The notes under the pieces: model-generated
Database searches by the model: none
Seen by the model: the letters and a program-made list of their open reading frames with translations, nothing else
What the model was told of the DNA's origin: nothing
Assembly (NCBI GenBank): GCA_016800925.1
Contig: JABCPU010000002.1
Location: 372,001 to 436,000, forward strand
DNA from: Suillus spraguei
Taxonomy: Eukaryota > Basidiomycota > Agaricomycetes > Boletales > Suillaceae
Direction of reading: 5' to 3'
DNA: 64,000 nt
Position numbers and translations under genes: made by a program
In this document: positions 36,107 through 46,882 of the stretch, piece after piece
How positions within the stretch are numbered: position 1 is the stretch's first letter
Layout of the letters: every line of letters starts with the position of its first letter

Positions 36107-36773
36107 ATGGCCGCTCTCCCTTCTTTCATCGAACTCATGGCTTCTCTAGGCATAGATGATGCTAAGCCAGCGGCAACCCCGAGTATAGTCAGGACTCGAG
36201 ATCGTTCTTCTTCATGTTCTTCCTGCTCTTCATTGGGCAGCTCTGACGGTTGGAGCCCCATCCGTTGTGCCCGTGACATCGACTCAGATAGGCGATCAAG
36301 TGCTTCTCGTCGAGTCAGAGCAGTAAGATATTCACCATACATCTCAGCTAGTGTGAGTCCCGTCCTTCACCTATCTGTTCGTCGTCTCATTGTCTCGTTC
36401 CTGCCAAGTCTACTGCAAGACAAAGCAGTGCCGTGTCGTTGACAACCAACCAGAGTGATCAGGAAGATTCTAGCAGGGTAAGAACATCGGCTTTCCCCTT
36501 TCAACCCACTTCGTTCTTACCAGAAAACAGTCTTCATCACCAAATCCCCCTGCGTCTCCTCAGCACGCACGACGGCCTTCACCTCTTCATTTATCCAAGA
36601 GGGAAAGGTCATCCATCACCCCCATTTCATCATACGTTCGTCGCAAAACACCACAGAATTCGCCTGTCGTTCTTACTTTCGCTCAACGGGAGTACGTCGA
36701 GAGACCAGAAGTCATCACTCCACCATCATTAATGCCGATGTCACTGCCCACCATCCCCCCAGTTCCTCGCTAG
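36107..36773 (+). CDS. Small disordered Ser/Arg-rich protein (unknown function)
   Basis: Three exons (36107-36352, 36409-36477, 36531-36773) with clean GT...AG introns of 56 and 53 nt close in phase to 185 residues. The N-terminal helix ALPSFIELMASLGIDDAK is the only ordered-looking part. The rest is Ser-, Arg- and Pro-rich: RRVRAVRYSPYIS, then SSITPISSYVRRKTPQNS, ending SLPTIPPVPR. Basic-Ser clusters look like kinase targets. I recognise no family. The opposite strand has an 89-codon Glu-rich frame (36073-36342); the splice sites and the third exon favour the plus strand. Confidence 0.6.
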
Positions 36774-37087
36774 TTTCTGTTTCGATCAATCAAACAATCA
36801 TCTTCTATCATGCGGCCTGATGATGGTACAGCATGTGTACGATGTAATTGTCGCGTATCCCAAGGAAGGACTTACGGACCTTTTAATTCTCTCTTATACA
36901 CGCATACAACCACTTTCCTTTGCATTTCATCTCGGTTCCCTCGTTTCCTTCTCATACTTGTCATAACTTCGCTCCTTGCTTGTGAAACTTTCGGACTCAC
37001 AATTGTACTGCATCTTGATAGGGAAATGTGTACGTTTAGATCCATCATGTGATTGACGCCGGCTATAGAGGGAACAACCTTTGCTAC
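36774..37087. other. Convergent intergenic region, 314 bp
   Basis: Between the small disordered gene and the GPATCH11 homolog. It holds a short Cys-containing frame from 36810 (CVRCNCRVSQ) without partners. Otherwise T-rich 3' sequence. No gene called. Confidence 0.45.
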
Positions 37088-38356
37088 CTAGTCATGATGG
37101 TCTTCTTCAGGCCCAGGGCAATTCTGTTCCAAATCAATAGCATCCTCATACTGCGTTCCGCACCAGAAACAGTATGAGTATTTCTCCCGGAGATAGTCTA
37201 GAAGGAGCTTTAAGCGGTCCCGCGGCTACATCAGATTTAGGGGTACGCGTCAAAGAATAAGAATTCCATTAAAAGTATACTCACACCGAGCCGTAAGAAG
37301 TAAATCGCCTCCTCGATGACTTCTTGCGGGAATTGTTCCACCGTTGTGAGTGTTTCGCTGTCGTCGGTATCTTCATTTTCATCCAATGAAGTAACCGGTA
37401 ACAGGGAATCGGCGGCCATTTGGGCGCGTAGATGTGCTGCATGGGAGGCGTCTTCTGAGGCGGAGCATAGCGGCGGTACATGCAGTGTATGAATTGATAA
37501 CGCGTCCATAAGACTCTTTGGGATAGAGTCTGAATCGTTCGGATCCAAACAGAGGACGTTGAACTATCGCGAAGAACAGTAAATTTAGTATCCTCACATA
37601 CTTGTCTGAATACACGCACTGTGAGGCCTCCTGTCGTCTCGTCGAGCGTGAGACATGTTTGTCGTGCAGAGGAAAGACGTCCTTCTGCTCGCCGTTCTTC
37701 GTATTCGCGGCGGGCACGGTCTCGGAAACTCTCGTGGCTGGCCGCTTCCGCCATCTTCGCCATCTTTGCGAGGCGATCTGCGGCACTGGGCGAGCGAGCA
37801 CGCTTCCCTAGACCAATGCCTTTCTTCCCTGCAATGATAAGCTATCAAGTCAGTCATTTTTTTTCTATATGCAGGTTTTCGGGGCGGACTTGCCTTGCCA
37901 TTCATTGAGGGGTAATGGTTCAACCTTGTGTCGAGGTTTTCCTTTCAAATCTTCTCCAAGATCCGCAGATTCCGACTGAGCCCTAGATGTACCCCGCTCA
38001 GACTCGTCCTCGGATAGACTAGGACCAGGTAAGGGAACTGTGGTCTTTGGAGGGCTGTCCTCGGTCTTTCCCAATGATTGCCCGACCTTGAACCCCATTT
38101 TCATCATGATGCCCAGTGCCTTGCTCCCACCTACGGCCTTCTCTTCCTCCTGTGCGCGCTCAAACAGGCTCTTACTGAGCCCCTCTTCCCTGGACTCTTG
38201 CTCCCTTTGCCGCCGACTCTTCATTCGGTTCTGCTCATTCTTGACTTGAGACTGCTTCAAAGCCTCTCGGCGTCTCTGAGCATACGTTTTCGGCGCAGAC
38301 TCGGCTGCGACCTGGACAAGAAACTTATCTGAGAGGTAATCATCCTCGTCGGCCAT
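37088..38356 (-). CDS. GPATCH11: G-patch domain protein, GPATCH11/CCDC75-type
   Basis: Nuclear protein with a G-patch, the motif that activates DEAH-box RNA helicases, and a C-terminal DUF4187-like domain. Four exons (37894-38356, 37602-37828, 37285-37563, 37088-37225) give 368 residues. A charged coiled N-terminus (YAQRRREALKQSQVKNEQNR) precedes the split G-patch: ALGIMMKMGFKVGQSLGK, then LNEWQGKKGIGLGKR across the first junction. The end contains FNVLCLDPNDSDSIP and the Cys pair region YSYCFWCGTQYEDAIDLEQN, followed by PGPEEDHHD. Intron 1 (37829-37893) can be joined in frame only from a GC donor (GCAAGT). Homologous in layout to human GPATCH11. Confidence 0.88.
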
Positions 38357-38710
38357 GGATTGACGAGTGCATGAACTTGGCCGAGGTTGACAAACATGCC
38401 ATAATTAATCACACACACGTTCATATGTGGATCACAGCATGGAAAAAAAAACTTTCGTAGTCTTACTTGCTAGACATCGCAAAAATTGACTGCAGCTGCA
38501 AGCGACTCTACAAAGCTCGATGAAAGAAAGGCACCAAATCGCCAGAATGAAAGTACTACGACTTGACTGGTAAACATACGCGAGAAATCATAGCGCGAGG
38601 GAGATGAACAACACTAAGTCACGATGAGCTTGCACCGGAAATTGAACATGCGTTAAGTTAAGGTAAAGTCATGGGATATGGGGCCAGAGTCATGTATACG
38701 TATGGTGCAA

Positions 38711-39871
38711 TCAAGCGGTGAACTCGACTTCGTCGATCAATTCTTGACGGGCAGAGTTGACAGCGATTTTGACAGCGATGGGACGGCCACCAACTTCCTT
38801 GCCTTGAACAGCTTCGATTGCCTTCACCTGTTCCTCCTCAGTGCCGACGTCGACAAAGCCGTAACCCTTGCTCCTTCTGGGTGTTCCCCACCGGCGACGA
38901 ACCACGCGAGCGGAAACGACATTGATACCAGCTTCAGTAAAGAGCGCAGAGAGGGTATCATCGTCTACGCTGAAGCCAAGGTTGGCAACAAATAGGGTGG
39001 TCTTGGAGGGCTCGCCAACGGGGTCTTCGCCGGCAGCGCGGGGTGGGCGAGGTACCCTGGGCTTCTTGACGCGAGGCTTTCTGGCAGCAGGTGGGGCAGC
39101 GGCAGGGGCATCCTCTGTGGCAGGAGCCTCATAGCCGGCCTCCTCGTGTAGGAATTCACCTTCTAGAGGAGCAGCCCTACGCCTTGACTTGCGCTACAAG
39201 CGAAATGAATTTTGATGAACCACTGCATGTCAATTACATACATTGCTCTTTTTCTTTTTTCTCTTGGGCTTGGCTGCTTCGTCAGTGCCCGAAGCAGCAG
39301 CAGGGGCAGCGGCATCCTCCGCCTTGACTTCGCCATTTGCCTCAGCGTCGGTGACTTCACCAGGGACGGCCTTGGCACCGCGCCTGTTAGGTCTCCTCTT
39401 GGCCCTTTTCTCCTTCTTTTCTTTGTCCTTCTGGTCGGCTGGCTTGGCAATCTCGACGATGACCTTGCGTCCGTCGAGCTCTTCTAGATTGAGAAGGTCA
39501 ACGGCTCTTTGAGCAGCCTCTGCGCTGGACATTGCGACAAAGCCATAACCTGCAGATCTGGGACCTCGCAGGATAACCTGAGCTGTGATACTGTAAAGCG
39601 AAGAGAAGTTAGATGTGAGGGAGTAAAAGCTGTGCAGGAACGCACATGTCGCTCTGTACGGGGGCAAAGAAAGTCTTGAGCCCTTCATCCGTTGTAGAGT
39701 ACGCAAGATTGCCAGCGAAGACCTGAAATGTTATAGAAAAGTGAGGATTTTTGAAGAAATGAAAAAAAAGTATATATATACTTTGAATGGGGGGGCTTCT
39801 TCGATGACATACTCTTGCGCAGCCGGAGGCACGCCATTCTCTGTAACCTGGGCGGCTTGGGCGTCGGACAT
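38711..39871 (-). CDS. RNA-binding protein with two RRM domains
   Basis: Four exons (39782-39871, 39646-39722, 39242-39590, 38711-39193) give 332 residues. RRM1 has RNP2-like VFAGNLAYST and RNP1 SAGYGFVAM. RRM2 has LFVANLGFSV and RNP1 SKGYGFVDV. The linker between them is highly basic then acidic, with KKEKRAKRRPNRR and a Lys tract KPKRKKKKSN that may act in nuclear or nucleolar targeting. The RRM-linker-RRM layout recalls yeast Sbp1 and similar mRNP proteins, but no RGG box is present. Bound RNAs are unknown. It lies tandem upstream of GPATCH11 with about 350 bp between and is divergent from the GH128 gene. Confidence 0.88.
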
Positions 39872-40458
39872 TTTTTGAGGGATTGGACGATTGGGATGAA
39901 GGATGAGCGCAGTGATGAACTATATGATGTTGAACCGGTTTCAAAAGTTGACAGTTGAAGAAAAGAAACCGTTTGAGCGATTTTAGACGCTGCCCTTTTT
40001 AAATCATTACAAAACACGTTTCAATGATCAAAGCGCCAGCCTCATGTTTTAGCCTGAGGTACTATTCGGTTCAGTATGATACATAATACATATCGTACTA
40101 ACGTATTGTGATCATATCTATGTGCTAATCTTCCAGTGCTACCATCAGACCTTGCCTCATCGACATCGTTGAACACGATGAGCTGCTGCGACGGTGATCA
40201 CAATAGAATCCTGCCATGGCGATTGTAACTATTCGTGCGATCGCTTACATAATTCAATCAATAAAAATGTGTGGTCTTTTTTTTCCGGTCCATTACCATC
40301 CCTTGTTCATTTTCATTCAACGCCGCGCTGAGCTTACGGCTCTTCCTCACTCATTTCAGATCACTCTCTCTCAATTTCCGTGTTCATACCATTATATATA
40401 AACTATCCGTTTTAAAGACGATACCCCCCAGTCGCGTCCCAAACAACAGCCCAAAAAC
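39872..40458. other. Divergent promoter region between RRM gene and GH128 gene
   Basis: 587 bp with no gene. The right half contains the TATA-like element at 40393-40402 upstream of the GH128 start, then a CA- and C-rich leader. The left half is the 5' flank of the RRM gene. Confidence 0.5.
40393..40402 (+). promoter_or_regulatory. TATA-like element upstream of GH128 gene
   Basis: TATATATAAA, 57 bp upstream of the ATG at 40459. Spacing fits a short leader behind a TATA box, as is common in highly expressed fungal secreted-enzyme genes. Confidence 0.45.
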
Positions 40459-41829
40459 ATGGCCGCTCTCAAACTGTTCAATCTCCTTGCCCTAGCTTCA
40501 GTCGTTATTCTTACATTCGAATCTGGTCCTACGTCTGTCAATGCCTTGACTACAGAACGTTCTCATGTCGCTCGTTATGCTCGTGGTCATGAGGTCGTAG
40601 CAGCAGCAAAAAGGAAGCGTGACAATGCTACCTGCAAGCCTAAGCCAATAGTTAGCAACACTCCCTCTGGGTCCCCGCCACCTGCAGCTAGTTCGTACAC
40701 ATCTACATCGTCATTGGCATCGACCCCAACTCCTACACCCACTCCTACACCTACACCTACACCTACACCCACTCCTACACCTACACCTACACCTACACCC
40801 ACTCCTACACCTACACCTACCCCCACACCCGCCTCCGCTAGCAATTCAAGTGGCAAGAAGTGGGGTTTGGGCTGGCCTAATGGCGATGCTGACTACCTAT
40901 CCACCTTCGCTGCCCGTCCCAATGTTGGCTTGTGCGTACTTGAAATTCCCTCATTATTTTATCTAATCATAATAACACAGCCTCTACACTTGGAGCCCTT
41001 ACTTGCCCACTAACCTCTATGGCCTTAAAGGTATTCCCATGTTGTGGGGTTATGACCAGGTTTCCGACTTTCAAAGCTTGGTTGTCGCTGGTTACGCTAA
41101 CTACGCTCTTGGCATGAATGAGTGCGTCCCGCAGGTCTATATTTAGCTCTGACTTTGACAGTCCTAAATTTTTCAGGCCCAACGAACCCAGCCAGTCCAA
41201 CATGAGCCCCTCGGATGGTGCTGCGCTTTGGCAACAATATATCGACCCGTTGAAAAACGAAGGCTATTATCTCGTCTCCCCTGCTTGCACCAATGACCAG
41301 ACCGGTCTTGACTGGATGGCTGGCTTCTTCCAGGACTGCTCTGGTTGCCAAGTTTGTCTAAATTCATCCGCATTTTATCCGCCTGCTGATTTTTTGTCAT
41401 TAGATTGATGCCGTTGCCTTCCACTTCTACGGGACTAATGCTCAAGATTTCATCAGTTATGCCACCCAGCTGCACAACACCTACAACTTGCCTATCTGGG
41501 TTACTGAGTTTGCTGACCAGGTAATTAATTCACACTATTACATCAAGTCTCGTTAGTTGACACGTCCTTGAAGAGCTTCAGCGGCGGTGCACAGGCCAGC
41601 CAAGATGAAGTTTATGCTTTTGCTAGCACTGTAGCCAACTTTGTTGACAGCACTTCTTGGTTTGAAGTTGCCTTCCCCTTCGGTGAGATTGACATTCATT
41701 CCTGTGCCACATTTGCTGATTTCTCGTACGCCAGGCCTTATGAGCGACCTTCAAGGTGTCAACACCGCCAACTCTCTCCTTTCTAGCGATGACACGCCCA
41801 CTTCTCTTGCCTACGACTACTTTGGCTAA
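40459..41829 (+). CDS. GH128-family glycosidase (Asl1-like beta-1,3-glucanase), secreted
   Basis: Likely hydrolyses beta-1,3-glucan in the cell wall. Six exons (40459-40931, 40981-41121, 41177-41351, 41404-41520, 41574-41682, 41735-41829) give 369 residues. The N-terminus is a signal peptide ([15 protein letters not shown]). Then comes a basic stretch, possibly a Kex2-processed pro-region (KRKR near residue 55), and a linker of 18 Thr-Pro pairs, probably O-mannosylated. The GH128 barrel follows: [36 protein letters not shown]. The likely acid/base Glu is in [12 protein letters not shown] and the nucleophile Glu in [22 protein letters not shown] is also typical. In family members the enzyme is extracellular or wall-bound. 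Confidence 0.92.
40741..40830 (+). repeat. Three 30-bp tandem units encoding Thr-Pro repeats
   Basis: Units 40741-40770 and 40771-40800 are identical (ACTCCTACACCT then CTACACCT copies ending ACACCC). The third, 40801-40830, differs at two bases. Each encodes five Thr-Pro pairs. With three more pairs upstream this gives 18 in the GH128 linker. The perfect identity of two units suggests recent slippage, so copy number may vary between strains. Confidence 0.9.
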
Positions 41830-42578
41830 GGTATTTTGGTTCTGATCATGACTGATGCATAGCCTACGGGGTTCATGAACGTGCAAGCTCGTGGCCCTAT
41901 CAACTTTGCTATATTCCCAATTACGATACCCTCATCTTCATCACTGGATTCGCTTCAGTTTTCTTATCGTTTATCTCATTGTTACCCTTATTCGGTCGCA
42001 AGCTTGATGTAGTGTGCTGGTTTCACATGTCGCCTGGGTGCGACGCAGTCGACTAGAAAGCTGTGCTTCTGTTGACTTTATTTCCGCAATTAGATGTACT
42101 GTTTTGTCGTAATGGCTTGCAACTTACTGAGTGGTAGGTTGCAATCCAATTTAAAGTGTTCTGCAATTGGGGACAAGCAAGCTCCATGCTGCAGCAAATA
42201 ACCTACGGTATCGACCAATTAGACTTTGTGTGAAGGAAAATTAAACAAGCAGAATGGGACCAAATCGATCGATTTGGATGAACAGATTTTTATATAATCG
42301 CTATATAAGGGCTTCGAAGGCCAAGTTGTGTACCTAAGTAAGGAATAATTATAAAATTTCGGGGTAAACTTAGGAATTTAAATACAGATATCAGATCAGA
42401 TTGACATAAAAAAAAACCAGTTGATTGGTTGATCCCCAGAACTGTATAAAAGATTAACAACTTGCACGAGTTTTTACTACACGTGTTATAACATCGGGAT
42501 GCCGTATACGGGGTGCCGAAAAAGGGTCAGCAGGTCGGACTACAAGTCCGACCTCGCGTATATAGAGTTGCCCGAACA
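41830..42578. other. Intergenic region downstream of GH128, upstream of AhpD-like gene
   Basis: AT-rich around 42230-42420 with an A run at 42409-42417. A TATAAAAG element at 42445-42452 lies about 130 bp before the AhpD-like start. The frame of that gene is open 66 bases upstream of its first ATG, but opens only on GTG. No other gene seen. Confidence 0.45.
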
Positions 42579-43729
42579 ATGCGACCCGTAGAAGACATGG
42601 TCAAACATTTACCGCCTGCAGTTAAGCACCTTTTGACGCTCCGTAACCCGGAAGCTTGGCCAAGTCCCTCTATTGGAAAACTTCATAGCGTGTTCAATCG
42701 TACCCTGAACGAGGCGAAACAGCGAAACGCTGAAAACGGATGGCTTGTCCTCTCGGTACGTATCCCTCTTGCGAAATTGCTCTTCTAGCCCCATTCAATC
42801 GGAGATAACAGACATGCACACTCCTTACCACTAACAGACCGTCTTCTCTTGGCCACTTGTATCGGTTCGTTTCCAGGAATGATCCAAACTTGCTTGAATC
42901 GCGAAAGTCCCTTGCGGAGGTCGTGTACAAAGCTGCCCTCATGCGGGAAGCCGCACTAAAGAGCGTCATCTTCGTTGGCGTACCTCGAGTGAGTGGCCTC
43001 GGATACCAGCGCCGCCGAGGTCAGGTGACTCAACGTAATTTCAGACAATTCTCTCTTTGACGGGGCTAAAGGACGCACTCGAAGAAGACGTCTACGCCGC
43101 GTTACGGAAAAACTCGATCAGGTACGTGGTATCTAAACACGAGGCATTGTCCCAGCGTCATCTTTTTTTTCGCAAAATTTCTTCAGGGAAGCAACTCCGC
43201 AGACCATCGAGGCCACCGTGGCAAGGGGTCAAGCGTTGTGGAATTCGATTTACCAGCCTCATGCGGTGAAGCTGTACAATAAGTTAGGGGACCTTCATCC
43301 TGATTTCATCAGTACGTTCTTGATTCCATTTACCCCATGGTGTTATCAACCCCGGTGTAATAGCGCCTTGACCTTGAAATTTATTTTTGCTATACTTACT
43401 ATCCATACCAAGTCTGATCCACTTTTACAGAGTTTATCATTCAGGCCTATGGTACGGTCTTGTCTCCCTTGCCGCGAGGGGACTTGGAGCAAGGAAACCT
43501 CACCCGTGCTCTTGGATCGGTAGTCGGCATCGCTACTCTCCGTGCCGAGAGCAGAGTCGGACCTCAGCTAATCAGCCACGTTTTCGGTCTTCTCAAGGCC
43601 CGCAATGAGGAGAACTTGAACGACGAAGACAAGTATTTATCAAGCGATGAAGGCACCGAGTGGGTTGTACGTACAATAGACGAGATTGTCGACGCCGTAA
43701 CATCAGAAGAGGCAAAGGGGAAATTGTAG
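42579..43729 (+). CDS. AhpD-like fold protein (alkylhydroperoxidase/carboxymuconolactone decarboxylase-like)
   Basis: Five exons (42579-42755, 42812-42988, 43045-43121, 43187-43311, 43431-43729) close in phase to 284 residues. All-helical sequence with two related blocks. The first is LAEVVYKAALMREAALKSVI followed by GVPRTILSLTGLKDAL. The second is SFIIQAYGTVLSPLPRG followed by ALGSVVGIATLRAESRVG. This layout matches fungal proteins assigned to the AhpD-like superfamily. The CxxC redox motif of true AhpD is not visible, so peroxidase activity is not supported, and many fungal members are of unknown function. The start is the first in-frame ATG; upstream the frame contains only GTG. An additional 5' exon cannot be excluded. 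Confidence 0.75.
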
Positions 43730-44063
43730 ATACCATACGTATGTCATTTGGACTCAGATTGTATGAAATCAAATGACGGTTTGATTATGGCGCCTTAGCG
43801 CAATGATTGTGGGCGATTGGCAGCACAATGAGGTATACTTGCATCGTGCACCTACACGTGAGTGCCGGAAACGCGTGTTATCGATCATCCAAAGATGTCA
43901 GTCGTTATTGATGCTGCGCCTCCGGCCGGTTCGGAAGGGAATTTTCTCTCGTATGAAATGGATAGCATTACATGTATGGAAGAGTTCGACAATGATACGT
44001 ACAAAGGGAATATGGGCCAATTTACAGTGTGAATATGATTGCTAACATGCGTTAAAAATGACA
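43730..44063. other. Convergent intergenic region, 334 bp
   Basis: Lies between the 3' ends of the AhpD-like gene and DUF6593-like copy 2. Short frames only; nothing recognised. Confidence 0.5.
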
Positions 44064-44885
44064 TCAAAGACCAAATGCCTGGCAAAATCGGTATAGCATG
44101 GCAGTCACCGTGACCGTGTCCATGATTGGGGGATGCATCTGAAACGGGGAAAAATAATTTGAACCCTCGCATAGCGAGTGGGGCAACAAGTACTCACGAT
44201 GGTAGCTGCTCCAGCGTTTCGCAGAAAGTGGAGCTCACCATAGACATCCCCAATTTGATACCGTGTTGGTCGTGTGGGGCGGAAGACTGCAACGATATTT
44301 CCAGCGGAATCTTCCAGCTGCGGAAGCAATAGTCAGTTTCAAGTTTGCCTCCGGAGGACAAGATGTAACCGCTCACTGCGACATCAGCAGAACTAGTTGT
44401 TTGCCGCCAGCGGTATGTTAGACCATCGGGTGCATTGAATATACGTGCGCCCTATGAACAGTGTAAGCGATATCGCAATCAGAACATTTGATGCAACTGA
44501 CCGGGAAACGTGGATCTGGGCGAACCAAGTCGGACATCGGCACTGTATTCTGAGGGAATGCGGTCAGAACAATGGGATCTAAGGATGCCATGAGGTTTAC
44601 TGTACCTTGCCGATCACTGCACGGCCGAGGCCACCATTCGATGCCCATTCCAATTTTGCGACGCGGTCTTCCTTGTTAGCCCGTACCGCTCGCCAGAGGG
44701 TAGTAGTACTCTGCCCACTAGGGGCCACTACAGTCTAAGGATGTCAATCAGGGTCCATGTTGACCTATGAACGTTGCGGAGCTGCATACCGCAAAACGAT
44801 AGACAACACCCCAGGCATTAAAGAGTTGACTCTCTCGCGGATCCTGGCTGGTCCACGAAAGTACTTCATTTGATGGTGCTGCCAT
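44064..44885 (-). CDS. DUF6593-like protein, copy 2
   Basis: Six exons (44790-44885, 44606-44734, 44549-44502, 44377-44451, 44198-44317, 44064-44138), all in phase 0, give 180 residues. All introns begin on codon boundaries, and each is GT...AG of 48-59 nt. Family landmarks as I recall them: GQSTTTLWRAVRA, AKLEWASNGGLGRAVIGK, ARIFNAPDGLTYRWRQ, GNIVAVFRPTRP and the final hydrophobic helix MDTVTVTAMLYRF. Function is unknown. It is similar in length and fold plan to copy 1 at 34219-34966 but clearly diverged, and the exon pattern differs. The two are distant members rather than a recent duplicate. Confidence 0.78.
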
Positions 44886-46118
44886 AGCGTAAACAAAGGC
44901 AAAGGAAGAGCGCTGTCGAAGTTTGCGAGAGTAGGTGCTGGTTTTTTCCAGGTGCTGGGGAGTCCGACGTTGAAAACTCGGTCTTTTATATTGTGGAATA
45001 GCTTGATAACAACCGCATACCCATCTTGTTTTTCACCTGATCGCGAATATTCATCGACAACGTGGACTTCTGACAGATAAAGATGAGGACACAAGAAACG
45101 TGTAGACGAGGAAGCGTGGTGTCGTTATGTGGTCTGGAGACTTGTCTGTGGAGCAATGGTCCGATGCAGCAACTCAGGTCGAGGCCGACATGATCGAGGA
45201 ACAACACGCGTTCAACACACAAGCGCTGATTCCTCTAAGACGGGTAGATTGGCGTCGAGAGGTCACCCGGTATGACACATTCGTCCTTCTATCTCACAAG
45301 AGCACAAAGTTCGTTTATACACTAAGTCACCGAAGGATCAGCAAGTATTCTGGCATGAGAAGGTTGCCGAGAATACTCATAGAACGCACTAATCAAAGAA
45401 AGAAATAAAAGGACGAGGAGATCTTCACCATCCTACACGCGGTAAGGAAGCCTCTCCAAATGGCAGGTCACATTGGCGGTGGAACTAGATCTGAGAACGT
45501 GTCCTATGAATGCGGGATAGATGCGGTTAAACCTGACCGAGGCGTGTCAACAGCATGGCGGGAAATCTCATAAGCAGGACAAAGGTACTTGTGATAAGCC
45601 CATGACCTCTGCTAAACGCTGCGGCAAAAATACCGCCTATGGCTGAGGATGAAGGGGGTGGAGGAAGTTCAAAATACAGTTTCATGAATTCTGAATAAGG
45701 CAACCTGGCCTGGAGTTAATGGAGCGCTCGCTAGAAGACAACCTCGGTTTACAAAGACCGGAGTCCTTGTTCAAATGAAGAGAGAGAAGCGTAATTTAAG
45801 GTGAATGAACTCAACCTTGCTCGACTTGCTCCTCGTTGCATCAGGCACTTCCCATTCCATCTCTTGATTACACGATGTAGATTAGTGTGCATCCAGTCCT
45901 TTGACTTTGGACTGCGTCCGATCATGGCCTATCATACATATATCGACTGGGGGATGCGGTGGCGACCCCGTGTTCTAAGTTCTCGATGAGAGATCGCATG
46001 TCTTGATTCAGCCTGATAAGGTGCGGCACGCACGAGTCGAATCTCGATCGTAAGCCCATCAGGAGAATAATGCAACCACCATTTGCGTACCTTTCCTGTG
46101 AATATCCGTGACAGGAGG
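44886..46118. other. Intergenic region, 1.2 kb, no confident gene
   Basis: Upstream of DUF6593-like copy 2 and downstream of uL11m. A 93-codon frame (45127-45408, plus) has no domain and no splice partners. Purine-rich around 45380-45480 and 45600-45680. Nothing else recognised. Confidence 0.45.
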
Positions 46119-46612
46119 TCACGGCACTACCTGTAAACCCAGACTTCTCGCTGTGCCAATAACAGTGCTTGCAATCGACTCGAGCTTCAAGTGCTTGAGA
46201 TGTGTATCCTTGGCTTTAATTTTTGCGACTTCATACACGTGTTTGAGACTAATTGTTCCGGTGACTTCATGACCAGGTCGACCAGTTCCCTTTTCTAACC
46301 CCGCAGTCTTTTTCAAGAGGTAGGTTGTTGGTGGTGTTTTGGTGATAAACGAGAAAGTGCGGTCAGGCTCGACGGTGATTAAAGTGGGAGTTGGAACCCC
46401 AGGTTCAATATGCGCAGTTCGGGCGTTGAACTCCTTGCAAAAATCCATAGATTTTACACCACGCGCACCAAGCGCTGGACCGACGGGTGGTGTAGGTGCA
46501 GCTTTTCCCGCAGGAACCAGGATACGCTAGAATAGTTTTATTACTCAAGCGAGAAACGTTGCAGAGAAGTACTTGCCACCAGTTGATCTTTTGCCTTCAG
46601 AGCCTTGGACAT
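46119..46612 (-). CDS. MRPL19: Mitochondrial large-subunit ribosomal protein uL11m
   Basis: Forms the stalk base of the mitochondrial ribosome with rRNA. Two exons (46577-46612, 46119-46526) give 147 residues, the usual length. The L11 signature is clear: RILVPAGKAAPTPPVGPALG followed by GVKSMDFCKEFNART, then TPPTTYLLKKTAG and the rRNA-binding end GTARSLGLQVVP. The short first exon ends KDQLV. Joining there needs a GC donor (GCAAGT). A GT three bases earlier gives the same frame without the Val but has a poorer donor sequence. No long presequence is present, as in other fungal uL11m. Confidence 0.93.
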
Positions 46613-46882
46613 TGACGCGTTGGAAGGAGAGAAGAATTAGATATTTTCCGAATTTGGTCGTTTGACTCAAACAGTCGTAAGCACAATTGCACGTTGGTTG
46701 CCACACGTTATCTACAGCTACTAGGAGGTGAGGGCATCGTTTTCTGAACCCACAGGTCGACACACGGTCATTCGGTAATCTACTCATGGATCCCCATGAC
46801 CCTAAGTCTTCTAGAAGGTCAAAGAATATCTGATGATTTTAGATGCAGTGTCCTTCTTACGACGTACTACATGTCTTCTGAC

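Noticed and set aside
36073..36342. 89-codon minus-strand Glu-rich frame
   Set aside because: Antisense of a three-exon plus-strand gene with clean splice sites; Glu-richness is explained by the Ser/Arg-rich coding strand.
40587..40856. Minus-strand frame of Gly-Val repeats
   Set aside because: Mirror image of the Thr-Pro repeat tract of the GH128 gene.
45127..45408. 93-codon plus-strand frame
   Set aside because: No domain, no exon partners and no promoter-like context; considered chance.
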